This document shows, piece by piece, positions 31,981 through 42,659 of a stretch of 64,000 bases of DNA (position 1 is its first letter; every line of letters starts with the position of its first letter). Under the pieces are notes generated by a model. The model saw nothing but the letters and a program-made list of their open reading frames with translations, had not been told where the DNA came from and made no database searches. The position numbers were made by a program, and so were the translations under genes. The DNA lies in the NCBI RefSeq assembly GCF_012911875.1, contig NZ_JAAXKZ010000014.1, positions 1 to 64,000 of the forward strand, in the 5' to 3' direction. The stretch comes from Pseudonocardia bannensis. Lineage in GTDB: Bacteria > Actinomycetota > Actinomycetes > Mycobacteriales > Pseudonocardiaceae.

Positions 31981-32535
31981 ATGTCGGTGTTGGTCGGTTA
32001 CGCGAGTGAGCACGGCTCGACGCGGGAGATCGCCGAGCGGGTGGCGGCCCGGTTGGCCGACCACGGCCGGCGCGTCGAGGTCGTCGCCCTGGACCGGGTG
32101 ACGGACGCCGAACGCTACGACGCGGTGGTGCTCGGTAGCGCCATCCACAACGGAGTCTGGCTCGGGCAGGCGACGCGGTTCGTCCGGGAGAACGCCGACA
32201 TCCTCCGCCACCGGCCAACGTGGTTGTTCAGCGTCGGAATGCCGGCGGCGTTACGCCGGCCCTTGCGCCGTTTCGCCATGTCGGAGGGGCCGAAGGCGAT
32301 CGCCGGTCTCCGCGACCTCGTAGAGCTCCGGGGCCACCGCCTCTTCTCCGGCGTCTACCAGAAGGAGCAGAACAGGTCTCTGGTCGGCCGCGCGCTCTTC
32401 GCCGTCCTGGCCGGGCGCTACGGCGACTTCCGCGACTGGGACGACGTCGACGCGTGGGCCGACGACATCGCGGATCAGCTGGAAACGCGATCGCGGGAAC
32501 CTCGGATGCAGAGCGTTCATGACGCCGACGGCTGA
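31981..32535 (+). CDS. flavodoxin-domain protein (protoporphyrinogen-oxidase-like)
   Basis: A 184-aa FMN-binding flavodoxin-fold protein. MSVLVGYASEHGSTREIAER is the phosphate-binding loop, VVLGSAIHNGVWL near residue 52 the second FMN loop, and FSVGMPAALRRPLRRF follows. It resembles the HemG/flavodoxin-like proteins found in actinobacterial stress clusters. Likely a soluble electron carrier or small flavoprotein reductase. The ATG at 31981 follows GGAGGTGGGTC. Confidence 0.85.
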   Translation: MSVLVGYASEHGSTREIAERVAARLADHGRRVEVVALDRVTDAERYDAVVLGSAIHNGVWLGQATRFVRENADILRHRPTWLFSVGMPAALRRPLRRFAMSEGPKAIAGLRDLVELRGHRLFSGVYQKEQNRSLVGRALFAVLAGRYGDFRDWDDVDAWADDIADQLETRSREPRMQSVHDADG

Positions 32536-32643
32536 TCCGAAGATGCTCGTCCTCCGCCATCTCACCCCAGTGCCCACTGCACGGAGTGCCGTGGACGCCG
32601 TTGGGGGCGGGGTCGAGGCGGGCCAGAGGCCGGGGACGGAACC

Positions 32644-33041
32644 ATGAGCCCGGTCCGGGACGTCGCAGGGGAGCCGACGCCTGGGTGGGTCTGGCGGGAC
32701 ACGGTGGCGAGCGTTCTGGTCGCAGTCGTGGTGCTGCTCCTGGTCCCCGACCTGACCCGCCCCGGTCTGCCTTTCGTCCCCGGGCCCCGCGGCATCGCCG
32801 TGATCGCACTGGTCGCCGGGATCACGGCGTTCGTCGTCGATGCGCGAGTCGCGACTGTCGGCAGGCTGAGGGCCGGATTGCTGGGCGCCGTCGGGATCAT
32901 CGCAGTGGCCTTCGCCCTGTCGACCATCGACTCCGGCAGCCCGGGACACTCGCGGTGTGCGTTGCCGCGATCTCACTGATGTGGGTGGTCGCGACGGTGC
33001 GGCATCTTCGTAGCGGTCGGGCGACGCGGAGGGCCGGGTAG
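32644..33041 (+). pseudogene. small membrane protein gene with a late frameshift
   Basis: The first frame (32644 to about 32941) encodes an N-terminal cytosolic stretch and three hydrophobic segments (VASVLVAVVVLLLVP, GIAVIALVAGITAFVV, LGAVGIIAVAFALS). At about 32941 the sense continues in the next frame with a fourth hydrophobic segment (LAVCVAAISLMWVVATVRHL) and a basic tail ending at 33041. A one-base indel, real or a sequencing error, would restore a 4-TM protein of about 130 aa. Function unknown. Confidence 0.6.
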
Positions 33042-33133
33042 CCGGTCCTTGCCCGGCCGGACGCGCACGGTGTACCGCTGGTGCTCGTCGAACCGCGGGA
33101 GACTGCGCCGATGGCGACTGTTCCGGTCGGTCC

Positions 33134-34657
33134 TCACCGGTGGGTCGTAGTCCGGGCTGCGGTGAGGCGCCACACCGCGGCCGCGCGGTCCAGCGAGTCC
33201 TCGATGGACCCGGAGGTGGGAATGGCGACCGCCTCAGGCCAGAGGCCGGCGTCGGTGGCCATGGCGGTCGCCACGGCAGGTGTGGCATCGGAGGCGGTAG
33301 GTCCTCGGGTCAGGATCCGCCGTCCGGCGGTCTCGGCGGTGGCCCGGCACTGCAGCCGGACGAGGTCGCTGTGCGTGCGGTGGGCGAGCGCCTCGGCGGC
33401 GTGCCGGTGGCCCGCGTCGGCCCACGACGCGTCGAGCACCACCGATTCCCCACGGCCCAGTAGTTCCCCGGCGCGGCGGAGCAGCTCCCGGTAGAGCGTG
33501 TCGGTGTGCTCCGGGGTGTAGAGCCCCTGCCGGTACCCGGCGGCGGCCGGCAGGGTGGGGTCCAGGCCGGCCAGCTCCTTGCGGATCCGGTCGCTGGAGA
33601 GCAGCACCGCGCCGAACCGGTCGGCGAGTCCACCTCCCAGGGTCGTCTTGCCGGTTCCGGGCAGTCCGCCCACGAGGGCGAGGCGCACGGCGCCGTCCTG
33701 CAGATGACGCTGTGCCAGCTCCGCGTATCCCGTCGCGTCCTCGGCCGCAGGGGGGTCGCCTTGCTCGTGGCGTAGGCAGGCCACCTTGGCCCGCACGAAC
33801 GCGCGGTAGGCCACGTAGTGGTGGCGCAGCGCCGCCGGTGCCGGGTCGCCGGAGAACTCGACGTAGGCGCCCAGGAACAGCTGGGCCAGGTCGGGCCGGC
33901 CCAGCCGTTCCAGATCCATGGCCAGGAACGCGACGTCGTCCAGGCCGTCCACGAAGCGCAGCTGGTCGTCGAACTCCAGGCAGTCCAGCACCCGCGGTCC
34001 GTCGTCGAGGCAGAACACGTCCTCGGCGATCAGGTCGCCGTGGCCGTCCACGATTCGGTCGTGGGCCTGCCGGTCGGCGAACAGCTCGCCCCGGCCGTCG
34101 ATGAAGCGCAGGGCGAGCCGGGCGATCGAGTCGACCACCGCCTCGGACAGCACCCTTCCCCGGAACGCTTTGGCCTGCTCGAGGTTGTCGGTCCATCGGC
34201 GCCGCAACGCTTCCGGGCCGCCCTCGGCGGTGATGCGGGGCCCGCGTTCGGCGCTCGCGTGGAAGCCGGCCATCAACCGGGCCACTTCGCGCAGCGGGCC
34301 GGTCGCCGGATCTCCCGCGCGCACCAGCGCGGACAGCCGGCGCCCGCCGGGCATGCGGCGCATGACCAGAAGATGCTCCGCCGTGGCGGTTGCGGCGTCT
34401 CCGGAGCCGCTCCGGTCCTGTGCTCCGTCGTGCGGGGCGGAGACGTCGCTGATCCCGAGGTAGACGTCGGGCGCGAGCCGGCGGTTGAGTTCGAGCTCGC
34501 GGCGGCAGGCGGCGAGCCGCCGGTCGGGTGTGCTGAAGTCCAGGAATCCCGTGCGCACCGGCTTCTTCAGCTTGTAGGCGCGGTCGCCGACCAGGAAGAC
34601 CACGCCGACGTGTGTCTCACGGACTGCCGCGAACTCTGCGGTGGGCGGGGCCGTCAC
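33134..34657 (-). CDS. AAA-type kinase with aminoglycoside-phosphotransferase-like domain (Rv2004c-like)
   Basis: A 507-aa two-domain protein. The N-terminal half looks like a phosphotransferase/kinase fold: VFLVGDRAYKLKKPV near residue 21 supplies a Lys, IVDGHGDLIAEDVFCLDDG near 200 the catalytic loop. The C-terminal half is a P-loop kinase with GGLPGTGKTTLGGGLAD near 330 and LSSDRIRKEL. The layout matches Rv2004c of the DosR regulon. The GTG at 34657 overlaps the stop of the USP gene before it, the same pair and order as Rv2005c-Rv2004c. Substrate unknown. Confidence 0.88.
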   Translation of the reverse strand: MTAPPTAEFAAVRETHVGVVFLVGDRAYKLKKPVRTGFLDFSTPDRRLAACRRELELNRRLAPDVYLGISDVSAPHDGAQDRSGSGDAATATAEHLLVMRRMPGGRRLSALVRAGDPATGPLREVARLMAGFHASAERGPRITAEGGPEALRRRWTDNLEQAKAFRGRVLSEAVVDSIARLALRFIDGRGELFADRQAHDRIVDGHGDLIAEDVFCLDDGPRVLDCLEFDDQLRFVDGLDDVAFLAMDLERLGRPDLAQLFLGAYVEFSGDPAPAALRHHYVAYRAFVRAKVACLRHEQGDPPAAEDATGYAELAQRHLQDGAVRLALVGGLPGTGKTTLGGGLADRFGAVLLSSDRIRKELAGLDPTLPAAAGYRQGLYTPEHTDTLYRELLRRAGELLGRGESVVLDASWADAGHRHAAEALAHRTHSDLVRLQCRATAETAGRRILTRGPTASDATPAVATAMATDAGLWPEAVAIPTSGSIEDSLDRAAAVWRLTAARTTTHR

Positions 34658-35613
34658 CACAGTTCGCCACGGTCGTGCGGGTGGTTCGTCCAGGCGGGTG
34701 TGCTCGGTGTGGTCACCGCCGACGGGGCTGGAGCTGCGGTAGCCGGCGTGGTGCCGCTTACCGTATGCCAGGCGCTGGGGTGCACCACCTCGACGGGGCA
34801 TGAACAGGCGCGGAGTACTTCGCGGCTGGTGGATCCGAAGACTGCGCGTGCGGTGGTCCCGCGCCGGTGGGTGCCGAGCACGACCAGCCGTGCGTGTACG
34901 GCCTCGCGCAGCAGGAGGTCCACCGGGTTGCCGAGCAGCAGGCGCAGGCCGGCCTGGACGTCGGGGTAGCGGGTGCGCCACGGTGACAGCGCATCGGTGA
35001 GGTGCCCGAATGCCTCGGCCTGGGTGTCGCGTTCGTGGAGGTGCCCGCGCCACGGGCCGGCGCGGTGCCGGGCGTGCAGCATGGTCAGTGGGGTGCGGTG
35101 GCGGCGGGCGTCGTCGAAGGCGGTGCGCAGCGCGGCTGAATCGGTGGTCGGGTCGTCGACGCCGACCACCACCGGGCGGCCCGGGGACATCGGGACCTGC
35201 CTGCCGCGCACCACGACCACCGGGCAGCCGGCGTGGCTGCTGACCGGCAGCGCCGTGGACGGGATGAGTGCGTCGGTGAGCCGCTGCCCGCCCGCCATGC
35301 CGAGGACGAGGAGCTGGGCGCGGTCGGCCGCCTCGAGCAGGGCCTGCTCCGGTTCGTGGTCGGATCGTTCGGTGTGGACGTCGAGGGCGTGGCCTTGGCG
35401 GCGCGCGAGGGTGTAGGCGCGGGCCAGGATCGCGTCGGCGCGGCGCCGGCCGGGCCCGGTCGGCTCGGTGGCGTAGGGCGCCGCGTGCACGATCCGTAGT
35501 GGTGCGCGGCGCAGCCGGGCCTCGTGCGCTGCCCAGAGGACCGCCCGCAACGCGGTCTGGGTTCCGTTCACGCCGACGACCACGGGCGGTTCATGGGGGG
35601 TCTGCTCGGTCAC
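34654..35613 (-). CDS. tandem universal stress protein (Rv2005c-like)
   Basis: A 319-aa protein with two USP domains (about residues 10-145 and 155-285). Each ends in the strand-loop VVLG or VLGMAGG...PVVVV type ATP-binding pattern: LVLGMAGGQRLTD in the first and VLGTHRRGTTARAVFGS in the second. USPs bind ATP and help survive hypoxia and starvation. GTG start behind GAGGAGA. It is divergent from another USP gene across a region dominated by a 21-bp perfect inverted repeat. Confidence 0.9.
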   Translation of the reverse strand: MTEQTPHEPPVVVGVNGTQTALRAVLWAAHEARLRRAPLRIVHAAPYATEPTGPGRRRADAILARAYTLARRQGHALDVHTERSDHEPEQALLEAADRAQLLVLGMAGGQRLTDALIPSTALPVSSHAGCPVVVVRGRQVPMSPGRPVVVGVDDPTTDSAALRTAFDDARRHRTPLTMLHARHRAGPWRGHLHERDTQAEAFGHLTDALSPWRTRYPDVQAGLRLLLGNPVDLLLREAVHARLVVLGTHRRGTTARAVFGSTSREVLRACSCPVEVVHPSAWHTVSGTTPATAAPAPSAVTTPSTPAWTNHPHDRGELW

Positions 35614-35678
35614 GAGATCTCCTCTGTCCGCAGCTCGTCGGCCCGGTCAGGGTGCGCTCGACCCGATACCGGCCAGCA

Positions 35679-35692
35679 GGGCCGGCAGGCCT
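35679..35692 (-). promoter_or_regulatory. weak DosR-box-like palindrome
   Basis: GGGCCGGCAGGCCT fits GGGNC-N4-GNCCC except for the last base. It is 66 bp before the minus-strand USP gene and overlaps the left arm of the large inverted repeat, so it may be a by-product of that repeat. Confidence 0.25.
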
Positions 35693-35732
35693 GATCGTGC
35701 GGGTCCTCCAGCCCGCACGATCAGGCCTGCCG
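35683..35732. repeat. perfect 21-bp inverted repeat, 8-nt loop
   Basis: Left arm 35683-35703 (CGGCAGGCCTGATCGTGCGG plus G) is exactly complementary to 35712-35732, with loop TCCTCCAG. It lies between two divergent USP genes, so it is not at the 3' end of a known transcript on either strand. It could be a bidirectional attenuator, a regulatory RNA hairpin, a large operator or the scar of a mobile element. Confidence 0.9.
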
Positions 35733-35818
35733 ACGGTGGGCCGACGCGGCGCCGGACGCGCACGCTGATCGGAGCCCGGCCCGCAGGTGCGCCGGTCGTA
35801 GCGCGCAGGAGGTCAACC

Positions 35819-36292
35819 GTGGACGACCGAACGAGAACTGTCGTGGTCGGAGCAGATGGCTCCCCCGGGTCCGAGGTCGCTATCGGGTTCGCGCTGCAGG
35901 AGGCGGCCCGTCGCGGAGCGCAGCTGATCGTCGTGGCGGCGTTCGACCTGCCGCCCTACTGGGCATGCGCCTACGGTATGCCCGCCGCGCCCGAGAGTTC
36001 CGAGGCGCTGCGCGAGACCATCCGCGACCATGTCGAAGCCCACGTCAGAAAGGTGGCGGACAGTTTCGGCGAGCAGGCACGTGACGTCCCGGTCGAGATC
36101 CGCCCGGTGGTCGGTGATCCGGCCGCCGCCCTGGTCGACGCGGCCCGCCACGCCGATCTACTGGTGGTCGGTCATCGGGGTGGTGGGGGCTTCGCCAATC
36201 TGCTGCTCGGCTCGGTGGCCTCGAAGTGCGTCCTGCACGCGACCTGCCCGGTCACGATCGTCCCCACTCCGGACCGGGTGGCGGTGGGTTAG
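35819..36292 (+). CDS. universal stress protein, single domain
   Basis: A 157-aa USP. TRTVVVGADGSPGSEVAIGF begins the domain, and VVGHRGGGGFANLLLGSVAS near residue 115 is the ATP-binding G-x2-G-x9-G-S loop. GTG start at 35819 behind AGGAGG. Followed after 56 nt by the CBS-domain gene in the same direction, probably one operon. Confidence 0.9.
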   Translation: MDDRTRTVVVGADGSPGSEVAIGFALQEAARRGAQLIVVAAFDLPPYWACAYGMPAAPESSEALRETIRDHVEAHVRKVADSFGEQARDVPVEIRPVVGDPAAALVDAARHADLLVVGHRGGGGFANLLLGSVASKCVLHATCPVTIVPTPDRVAVG

Positions 36293-36348
36293 TCCGTGGT
36301 CCTCACCGGACACGTGCCGCACAGAAGACGCACAGAAGAGAGCTAGCG

Positions 36349-36768
36349 ATGCCTGCTGTGAACGACGCCGCGACCGGCCACGTCACGCCGTCCGACCCGG
36401 TACGCCTGATCATGAACAGCACGGTCGCCACCGTCGACGTCGGCTGCTCGATGCTCGAGGTGGTTGCCGAGCTCGTGGCCGACGAGATCGGTGCGGTACT
36501 GGTGACCGGCGAGCACGGACCGTTGGGCGTGCTCTCCGAGCGGGACGTCGTGACCGCGCTCACCACGGCACGAGACCTCGCCGAGGTGCAGGCGGAGGAC
36601 GTCATGAGCACCGAGGTCGTATGGGCGGACCCGGCCGACTCCGTCCGAGCCGTCGGGATCCTCATGCGCGACGCCGGGGTACGGCACATACCCGTCGGTA
36701 ACGACCGCGAGGTGCTGGGCGTGGTGGCGATGCGCGACGTGCTGTCGGTGCTGCTCGCCGAGAACTGA
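36349..36768 (+). CDS. CBS-domain protein (Rv2626c/HRP1-like)
   Basis: A 139-aa protein made of two CBS domains (about residues 15-72 and 80-138), with GPLGVLSERDVVTAL and REVLGVVAMRDVLSVL closing each. It resembles hypoxic response protein 1 of M. tuberculosis. Such pairs bind adenosine nucleotides. The ATG at 36349 gives the normal length; ribosome site AGAGAGC is modest. Confidence 0.88.
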   Translation: MPAVNDAATGHVTPSDPVRLIMNSTVATVDVGCSMLEVVAELVADEIGAVLVTGEHGPLGVLSERDVVTALTTARDLAEVQAEDVMSTEVVWADPADSVRAVGILMRDAGVRHIPVGNDREVLGVVAMRDVLSVLLAEN

Positions 36769-36823
36769 TCGGGTGCTGCCCGGGCGAACCTGCCGGACAG
36801 CGGTACGCGCAGACGAGGGCCGC

Positions 36824-37093
36824 TCAGAGGTGAGGATGTGCCAGGCTCCCGGTGACCCCCTCGATGTCGTCGGCTGCGGTGCTCAGCAAGCGATGACTCA
36901 GCTCCGACAGGGCCCTGGCGACCGCCAGCTCGTCACCGATCGTGGGCACGTCCTGGTCGTCCGGGTTGAGGCGGGCGAGGCCGACGCCCACGAGCCGATC
37001 GCTGTCGCGCGTGTGCAACCTCGCCACGGCTCGCGTACGCCCGTCATGCTCATCGATGTCGATGCTGACGGTCCACTGTGTGGCGTTGCCCAT
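36824..37093 (-). CDS. DUF1876 protein (Rv1738/Rv2632c family)
   Basis: An 89-aa protein. [20 protein letters not shown] at residues 7-26 and the conserved Leu-rich helix near the end identify DUF1876, whose member Rv1738 is among the most strongly hypoxia-induced DosR genes and resembles ribosome-hibernation factors in fold. ATG at 37093 behind AAAAGGGAAC. It follows the acp gene by 78 nt on the same strand and could be the last gene of that operon. Confidence 0.88.
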   Translation of the reverse strand: MGNATQWTVSIDIDEHDGRTRAVARLHTRDSDRLVGVGLARLNPDDQDVPTIGDELAVARALSELSHRLLSTAADDIEGVTGSLAHPHL

Positions 37094-37171
37094 GATCGTT
37101 CCCTTTTGTCCGTCGTCAGGTCGTGCTGACTGCCTGGTATCGGATCTGCGGCGACGAGACGCCCGCACCGG

Positions 37172-37447
37172 TCAGAGGGCCGGATCCGACGTGGTGAGCA
37201 AACCCACCCAGCCGTCCAGGTCGGCGAGCCCGTCGTAGTCGTCCTCGTCGATCCGCCGCCCGGTCCGCTCGCTGACCCGTGTCACCACCGCGAGGAAGTC
37301 CAGCGAGTCGAGCCCCAGGGCGTCGCGCAGGTCGTCGTGCGGGCCGAGGGCGTCGAGCGCCGGACCGGGGGAGACGGTGCGCAGGACATCGAGCACCAGT
37401 GTGCGGGCTTCGAGAGGCGTCAGGTCGTGCCGGGGTGCGGTCATCAC
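37172..37447 (-). CDS. acyl carrier protein
   Basis: A 91-aa ACP. The phosphopantetheine attachment site is Ser48 in ALGLDSLDFLAVV, within an acidic four-helix sequence. It overlaps the stop of the E2 gene by 4 nt, an unusual place for an ACP: no fatty-acid or polyketide genes are near, and the only acyl-activating enzymes are the acetyl-CoA synthetase and pyruvate dehydrogenase subunits of the same operon. A phosphopantetheinyl transferase must act from elsewhere. Confidence 0.9.
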   Translation of the reverse strand: MMTAPRHDLTPLEARTLVLDVLRTVSPGPALDALGPHDDLRDALGLDSLDFLAVVTRVSERTGRRIDEDDYDGLADLDGWVGLLTTSDPAL

Positions 37448-38781
37448 AGCTCCTCGGGTCGTCGGAGGCGTCGGTCGATCTCGCGCAGCAGGCGCGCCCC
37501 TAGAGCGCCGTCGGTCGCGCGGTGGTCCGCGGACAAGGTGGCGGTGACGACCGGGCGCACGAGCACCGCGTCGCCGGCGGCCCAGGGGCGGGGCCGGACG
37601 GCGCCGAAACCGACCAGCGCCACCTGCGGTGGGTGGATCACGCCGTCGACCGCGTCCACGCCGAGCTCGCCGAGGTTCGTGACGGTGATGGTCGCTCCGC
37701 CGGCCTCCGACGAGCGCAGCCGCCCGGTGCGGGCGCGCTCCCCGCCCTCGCGCACGCGGGCCATCAGGTCGTCGAGCCCCAGCGTGCCGGCGTCCCGGAT
37801 GACGGGCACCACGAGGCCGCCGCCGCGCAGCGACACCGCGACGCCCAGCTGGACACCGCGGCCGGGGACGAAGCGATCGTCGATCCAGTGCCCGTTGAGC
37901 TCGGGGACGGCCTGCGCGGCCAGCACCACGGCGCGCAGCAGCACCGCAGCCGGCAGCACCCGGGCCGCCACCGGAATCGCCCGGTTGTGGGCGCGCAGCC
38001 AGTCCAGGGCCGGTCCCAGGTCGATGTCCAGGGCCAGGTAATAGTGCGGGATCTCGCGCTTCGAACGAGCCATCAGTGCGGCGGTCGCCCGGCGCAGGGC
38101 CGTCGCGGCGACGGGTGCCGGCCCGGCGCCGTTCGTCACGACCGGGGCCGGGACCGCGGGTACGTCACGGGCATGCACCACGCCATCGGGGCCCGACCCG
38201 CGCAGCACCGTCGGGTCCACCCCGCGTTCGGCGGCCAGCCGCCGGGCGTAGGGCGAGACGTGGATCCGGGCACCGGGTGCCGCGGCGACGACCGGCTCCG
38301 GGGGCCCGGGGGTCACAGACGGCACCAGAGGTGCCGCGACCGGCACCGCCGGGTGCAGGGCGTGGTCGACGTCGGCGGCCGTGACGACCCCACCCGGCCC
38401 GGTACCGGTCAGCGTGGCGATGTCCAGACCGGCCTCGGCGGCGCGTCGGCGGACCAGCGGTGAGAGTGCGGCCGGATGAGGTGCGGGCGGTGGGGTTTCT
38501 CGGGGCCGCGCGGCGGTCTCGGGCGGCGCCGGCCCGGCGTCCGCTCCGGTGGCTGCGATGAGGGCCAGCGGAGTCCCGACCGAGACCTTCTCCCCGGGTT
38601 GCACGAGCAGCCGCTCGATCACCCCCGAGTCGAAGCACTCCACGTCGATGGCCGCCTTGTCGGTGTCGACGACGGCGACGACGTCGCCGCGCCGCACCTG
38701 GTCCCCGGGCCCGACCAGCCATTCCAGGACCGTGCCGGACTCCATGTCCGCCCCGAGCGACGGCATCCGGAACTCGGCCAT
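37444..38781 (-). CDS. 2-oxo acid dehydrogenase E2 (dihydrolipoyl acyltransferase)
   Basis: A 445-aa E2 with one lipoyl domain (residues 1-75; lipoylated Lys42 in DTDKAAID), then two short E3-binding-like segments (LSPLVRRRAAEAGLDIATL near 105; VSPYARRLAAERGVDP near 175) and the catalytic domain (about 220-445) with the active-site HRATDG at His420. Two peripheral-subunit-binding-like segments are more than usual. It transfers acyl groups from lipoamide to CoA. Between E1beta (1-nt gap) and the ACP gene (4-nt overlap). No E3 gene is in the operon. Confidence 0.92.
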   Translation of the reverse strand: MAEFRMPSLGADMESGTVLEWLVGPGDQVRRGDVVAVVDTDKAAIDVECFDSGVIERLLVQPGEKVSVGTPLALIAATGADAGPAPPETAARPRETPPPAPHPAALSPLVRRRAAEAGLDIATLTGTGPGGVVTAADVDHALHPAVPVAAPLVPSVTPGPPEPVVAAAPGARIHVSPYARRLAAERGVDPTVLRGSGPDGVVHARDVPAVPAPVVTNGAGPAPVAATALRRATAALMARSKREIPHYYLALDIDLGPALDWLRAHNRAIPVAARVLPAAVLLRAVVLAAQAVPELNGHWIDDRFVPGRGVQLGVAVSLRGGGLVVPVIRDAGTLGLDDLMARVREGGERARTGRLRSSEAGGATITVTNLGELGVDAVDGVIHPPQVALVGFGAVRPRPWAAGDAVLVRPVVTATLSADHRATDGALGARLLREIDRRLRRPEEL

Positions 38782-38782
38782 G

Positions 38783-39757
38783 TCAGCCGACCGCCCGCCG
38801 CGCGGCGGCCATCACGTCAGCGGGTCCGGGGAGAGCGGCCTCCTCCAGGTGCCGCGGGTAGGGAATCGGTACCTCGACGGCGCAGACCCGTTCCACCGGG
38901 GCGTCCAGCTCGTAGAGCGCGTGCTCTGCCACCCGGGCCGCGATCTCGGCGGAGAGGCTGCCACTGCGCCACCCGTTGTCCACGACGACCAGCCGGTGGG
39001 TCCGGCGCACCGACTCCAGCACGGTTTCGGTGTCCAACGGTCGCAGCGTGCGCAGGTCCACCACCTCGGCGGACACGCCGTCCACGGCCAGTTCCTCGGC
39101 CGCGGCCAGCGCCGGGGCCAGCGAACCGCCGTACGCGACCAGGGTGACGTCGGACCCGGGCCGGCGGACCACGGCGTGGTCGAGGTCCACCGGCCCCGCG
39201 TCGTCGGCCAGCTCACCGGACGCACCGTAGAGCGCGATCTGCTCGAAGATCAGCACCGGGTCGGGGTCGATTAGGGCGGTGGCCAGCATCCCCCGCGCGT
39301 CGGCGAGCGTCGCCGGAGCGACCACCCGGAGACCGGGAATGTGGGCGTACCACCCCTCCAGCGTGTGCGAGTGCTGCGCGGCGAGCTGCCGACCGGGGCC
39401 GGTCGGGATCCGGATCACGACCGGGACGCCCAGCTGCCCGCCGGACATGTGCAGCAGGGTGGCGGCGTTGTTGAGAATCTGATCCAGGGCGAGCAGGCTG
39501 AAGTTGACCGTCATGATCTCGACGATCGGGCGCATGCCGCCCAGAGCGGCACCGATGCCGGCGCCGACGAAGGCCGACTCCGACAGCGGCGTGTCCCGGA
39601 TCCGCTGCTCGCCGAACTCCTCCAGCAGGCCCTGGCTCACGGCGAAACAGCCGCCGTAGCGGCCGACGTCCTCACCCATGAGGAAGACCCGGTCGTCGAC
39701 GGCGAGCGCCTCGCGCAGCCCCGCCCGGAACGCCTCCCGGTAGGTGGTCGTGCTCAT
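38783..39757 (-). CDS. pyruvate/2-oxo acid dehydrogenase E1 beta
   Basis: A 324-aa transketolase-like E1 beta subunit. [20 protein letters not shown] near residue 25, [20 protein letters not shown] near 58 and the [16 protein letters not shown] loop near 128 are characteristic. It forms the TPP-dependent decarboxylase with the E1 alpha encoded just upstream (4-nt overlap). Confidence 0.93.
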   Translation of the reverse strand: MSTTTYREAFRAGLREALAVDDRVFLMGEDVGRYGGCFAVSQGLLEEFGEQRIRDTPLSESAFVGAGIGAALGGMRPIVEIMTVNFSLLALDQILNNAATLLHMSGGQLGVPVVIRIPTGPGRQLAAQHSHTLEGWYAHIPGLRVVAPATLADARGMLATALIDPDPVLIFEQIALYGASGELADDAGPVDLDHAVVRRPGSDVTLVAYGGSLAPALAAAEELAVDGVSAEVVDLRTLRPLDTETVLESVRRTHRLVVVDNGWRSGSLSAEIAARVAEHALYELDAPVERVCAVEVPIPYPRHLEEAALPGPADVMAAARRAVG

Positions 39758-40727
39758 GACACCTCCGACCGGACGAAGCGGGTGAGATCCTCGACCGGCT
39801 CCAGCGAAGCGGCCTCGGCGGCCTCGACGGCCCGGTCGATCTCCGCGGCGACCTCCGCCTCCAGTGCCGCGCGCCGAGCCGTGTCGATCACGCCCTCGGC
39901 CACCAGAGCGGACGCCAGCAGCTCGACGGGATCCCGCTCGCGCCAGCGGGCGATCTCGGCCTTGCCCCGGTAGCGGTCGGCGTCGTACATCGAGTGCGCG
40001 CGGAAGCGGTAGGTCCGCAGCTCCAGGAAGCAGGGGCCACCACCCGCCCGCGCGGTGTCCACGGCCAGCCGGGCGGCGTCGCGCACCGCGAGCACGTCCA
40101 TCCCGTCGACGGCCCAGGACCGCAGGCCGTAGGAGGCGGCGCGCAGCGCGAGGTCGGTCTGGGCGTGGCTGCGGGCCAGGGCGGTGCCCATCGCGTACTG
40201 ATTGTTCTCACAGCAGAACACGACCGGCAGCCGCCACAGGGCGGCGAGGTTGAGCGACTCGTGGAACTCGCCCTCCGCGGCCGCGCCGTCGCCGAACAGG
40301 CACGCGGTGACCAGCGGCCGCCGCTGCATCGCGTCGGCCAGCGCCAGCCCCACGGCCACCGGGATCCCGCCTGCGACGATGGCGTTGCCGCCGTAGAACC
40401 GGCGGGAGGCGTCGAACAGGTGCATCGAGCCGCCCCGCCCGCGGCTGCACCCGGTGGTGCGGCCGAACATCTCGGCGAACACGGCCTGCATCGGCACCCC
40501 CCGGGCCAGCGCATGCCCGTGCTCGCGATAGGTGGAGACCACCGCGTCGTCGGCGCCGAGGGCCTGCAACACGCCGACCGCCACGGCCTCCTCGCCGATG
40601 CACAGGTGCAGGAACCCGCGGATCGCGGCGCTGCTGTAGAGCTCCACGCTGCGCTCCTCGAAACGCCGGATGCGCAGCATCTCGGTCAGCAGCTCCAGGC
40701 GGTCCTTCTCCTCCCGGAGCGACGCGG

Positions 40728-40731
<4 letters not shown>
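39754..40731 (-). CDS. pyruvate/2-oxo acid dehydrogenase E1 alpha
   Basis: A 325-aa E1 alpha subunit. [15 protein letters not shown] begins the fold. [20 protein letters not shown] near residue 95 and the TPP motif [16 protein letters not shown] ending in [10 protein letters not shown] (about 144-175) are complete. [15 protein letters not shown] near 260 is the phosphorylation-loop equivalent. The family of short two-subunit E1s includes acetoin and pyruvate dehydrogenases. The ATG at 40731 overlaps the stop of the acetyl-CoA synthetase gene. Confidence 0.93.
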
Positions 40732-42566
<1,835 letters not shown>

Positions 42567-42610
42567 GTGTGCATGGGATCAGGTTGTCGCCGGCCGCCGC
42601 GGCGCCACGA

Positions 42611-42624
42611 GGGTCGATCGGCCG
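42611..42624 (-). promoter_or_regulatory. DosR-box-like palindrome before the acs operon
   Basis: GGGTCGATCGGCCG matches GGGNC-N4-GNCCC except the last base, 45 bp before the acs start. It directly adjoins the ctpF-side hairpin. Confidence 0.3.
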
Positions 42625-42654
42625 GTTCGCGCGGGCCGTTCGACGGCCGAACCG
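42623..42654 (-). terminator. GC-rich hairpin behind the P-type ATPase gene
   Basis: CGGTTCG (42623-42629) pairs with CGAACCG (42648-42654), and inside it GGCCGT pairs with ACGGCC around TCG. It lies 6 nt after the stop of the P-type ATPase gene and before the acs promoter, so it probably ends the upstream transcript. No T tract. Confidence 0.45.
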
Positions 42655-42659
42655 CGGGC

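Noticed and set aside
37040-37110. GGACAAAAGGGAAC near the DUF1876 start as a DosR-like site
   Set aside because: It matches the pattern poorly and overlaps the ribosome-binding site of the gene.
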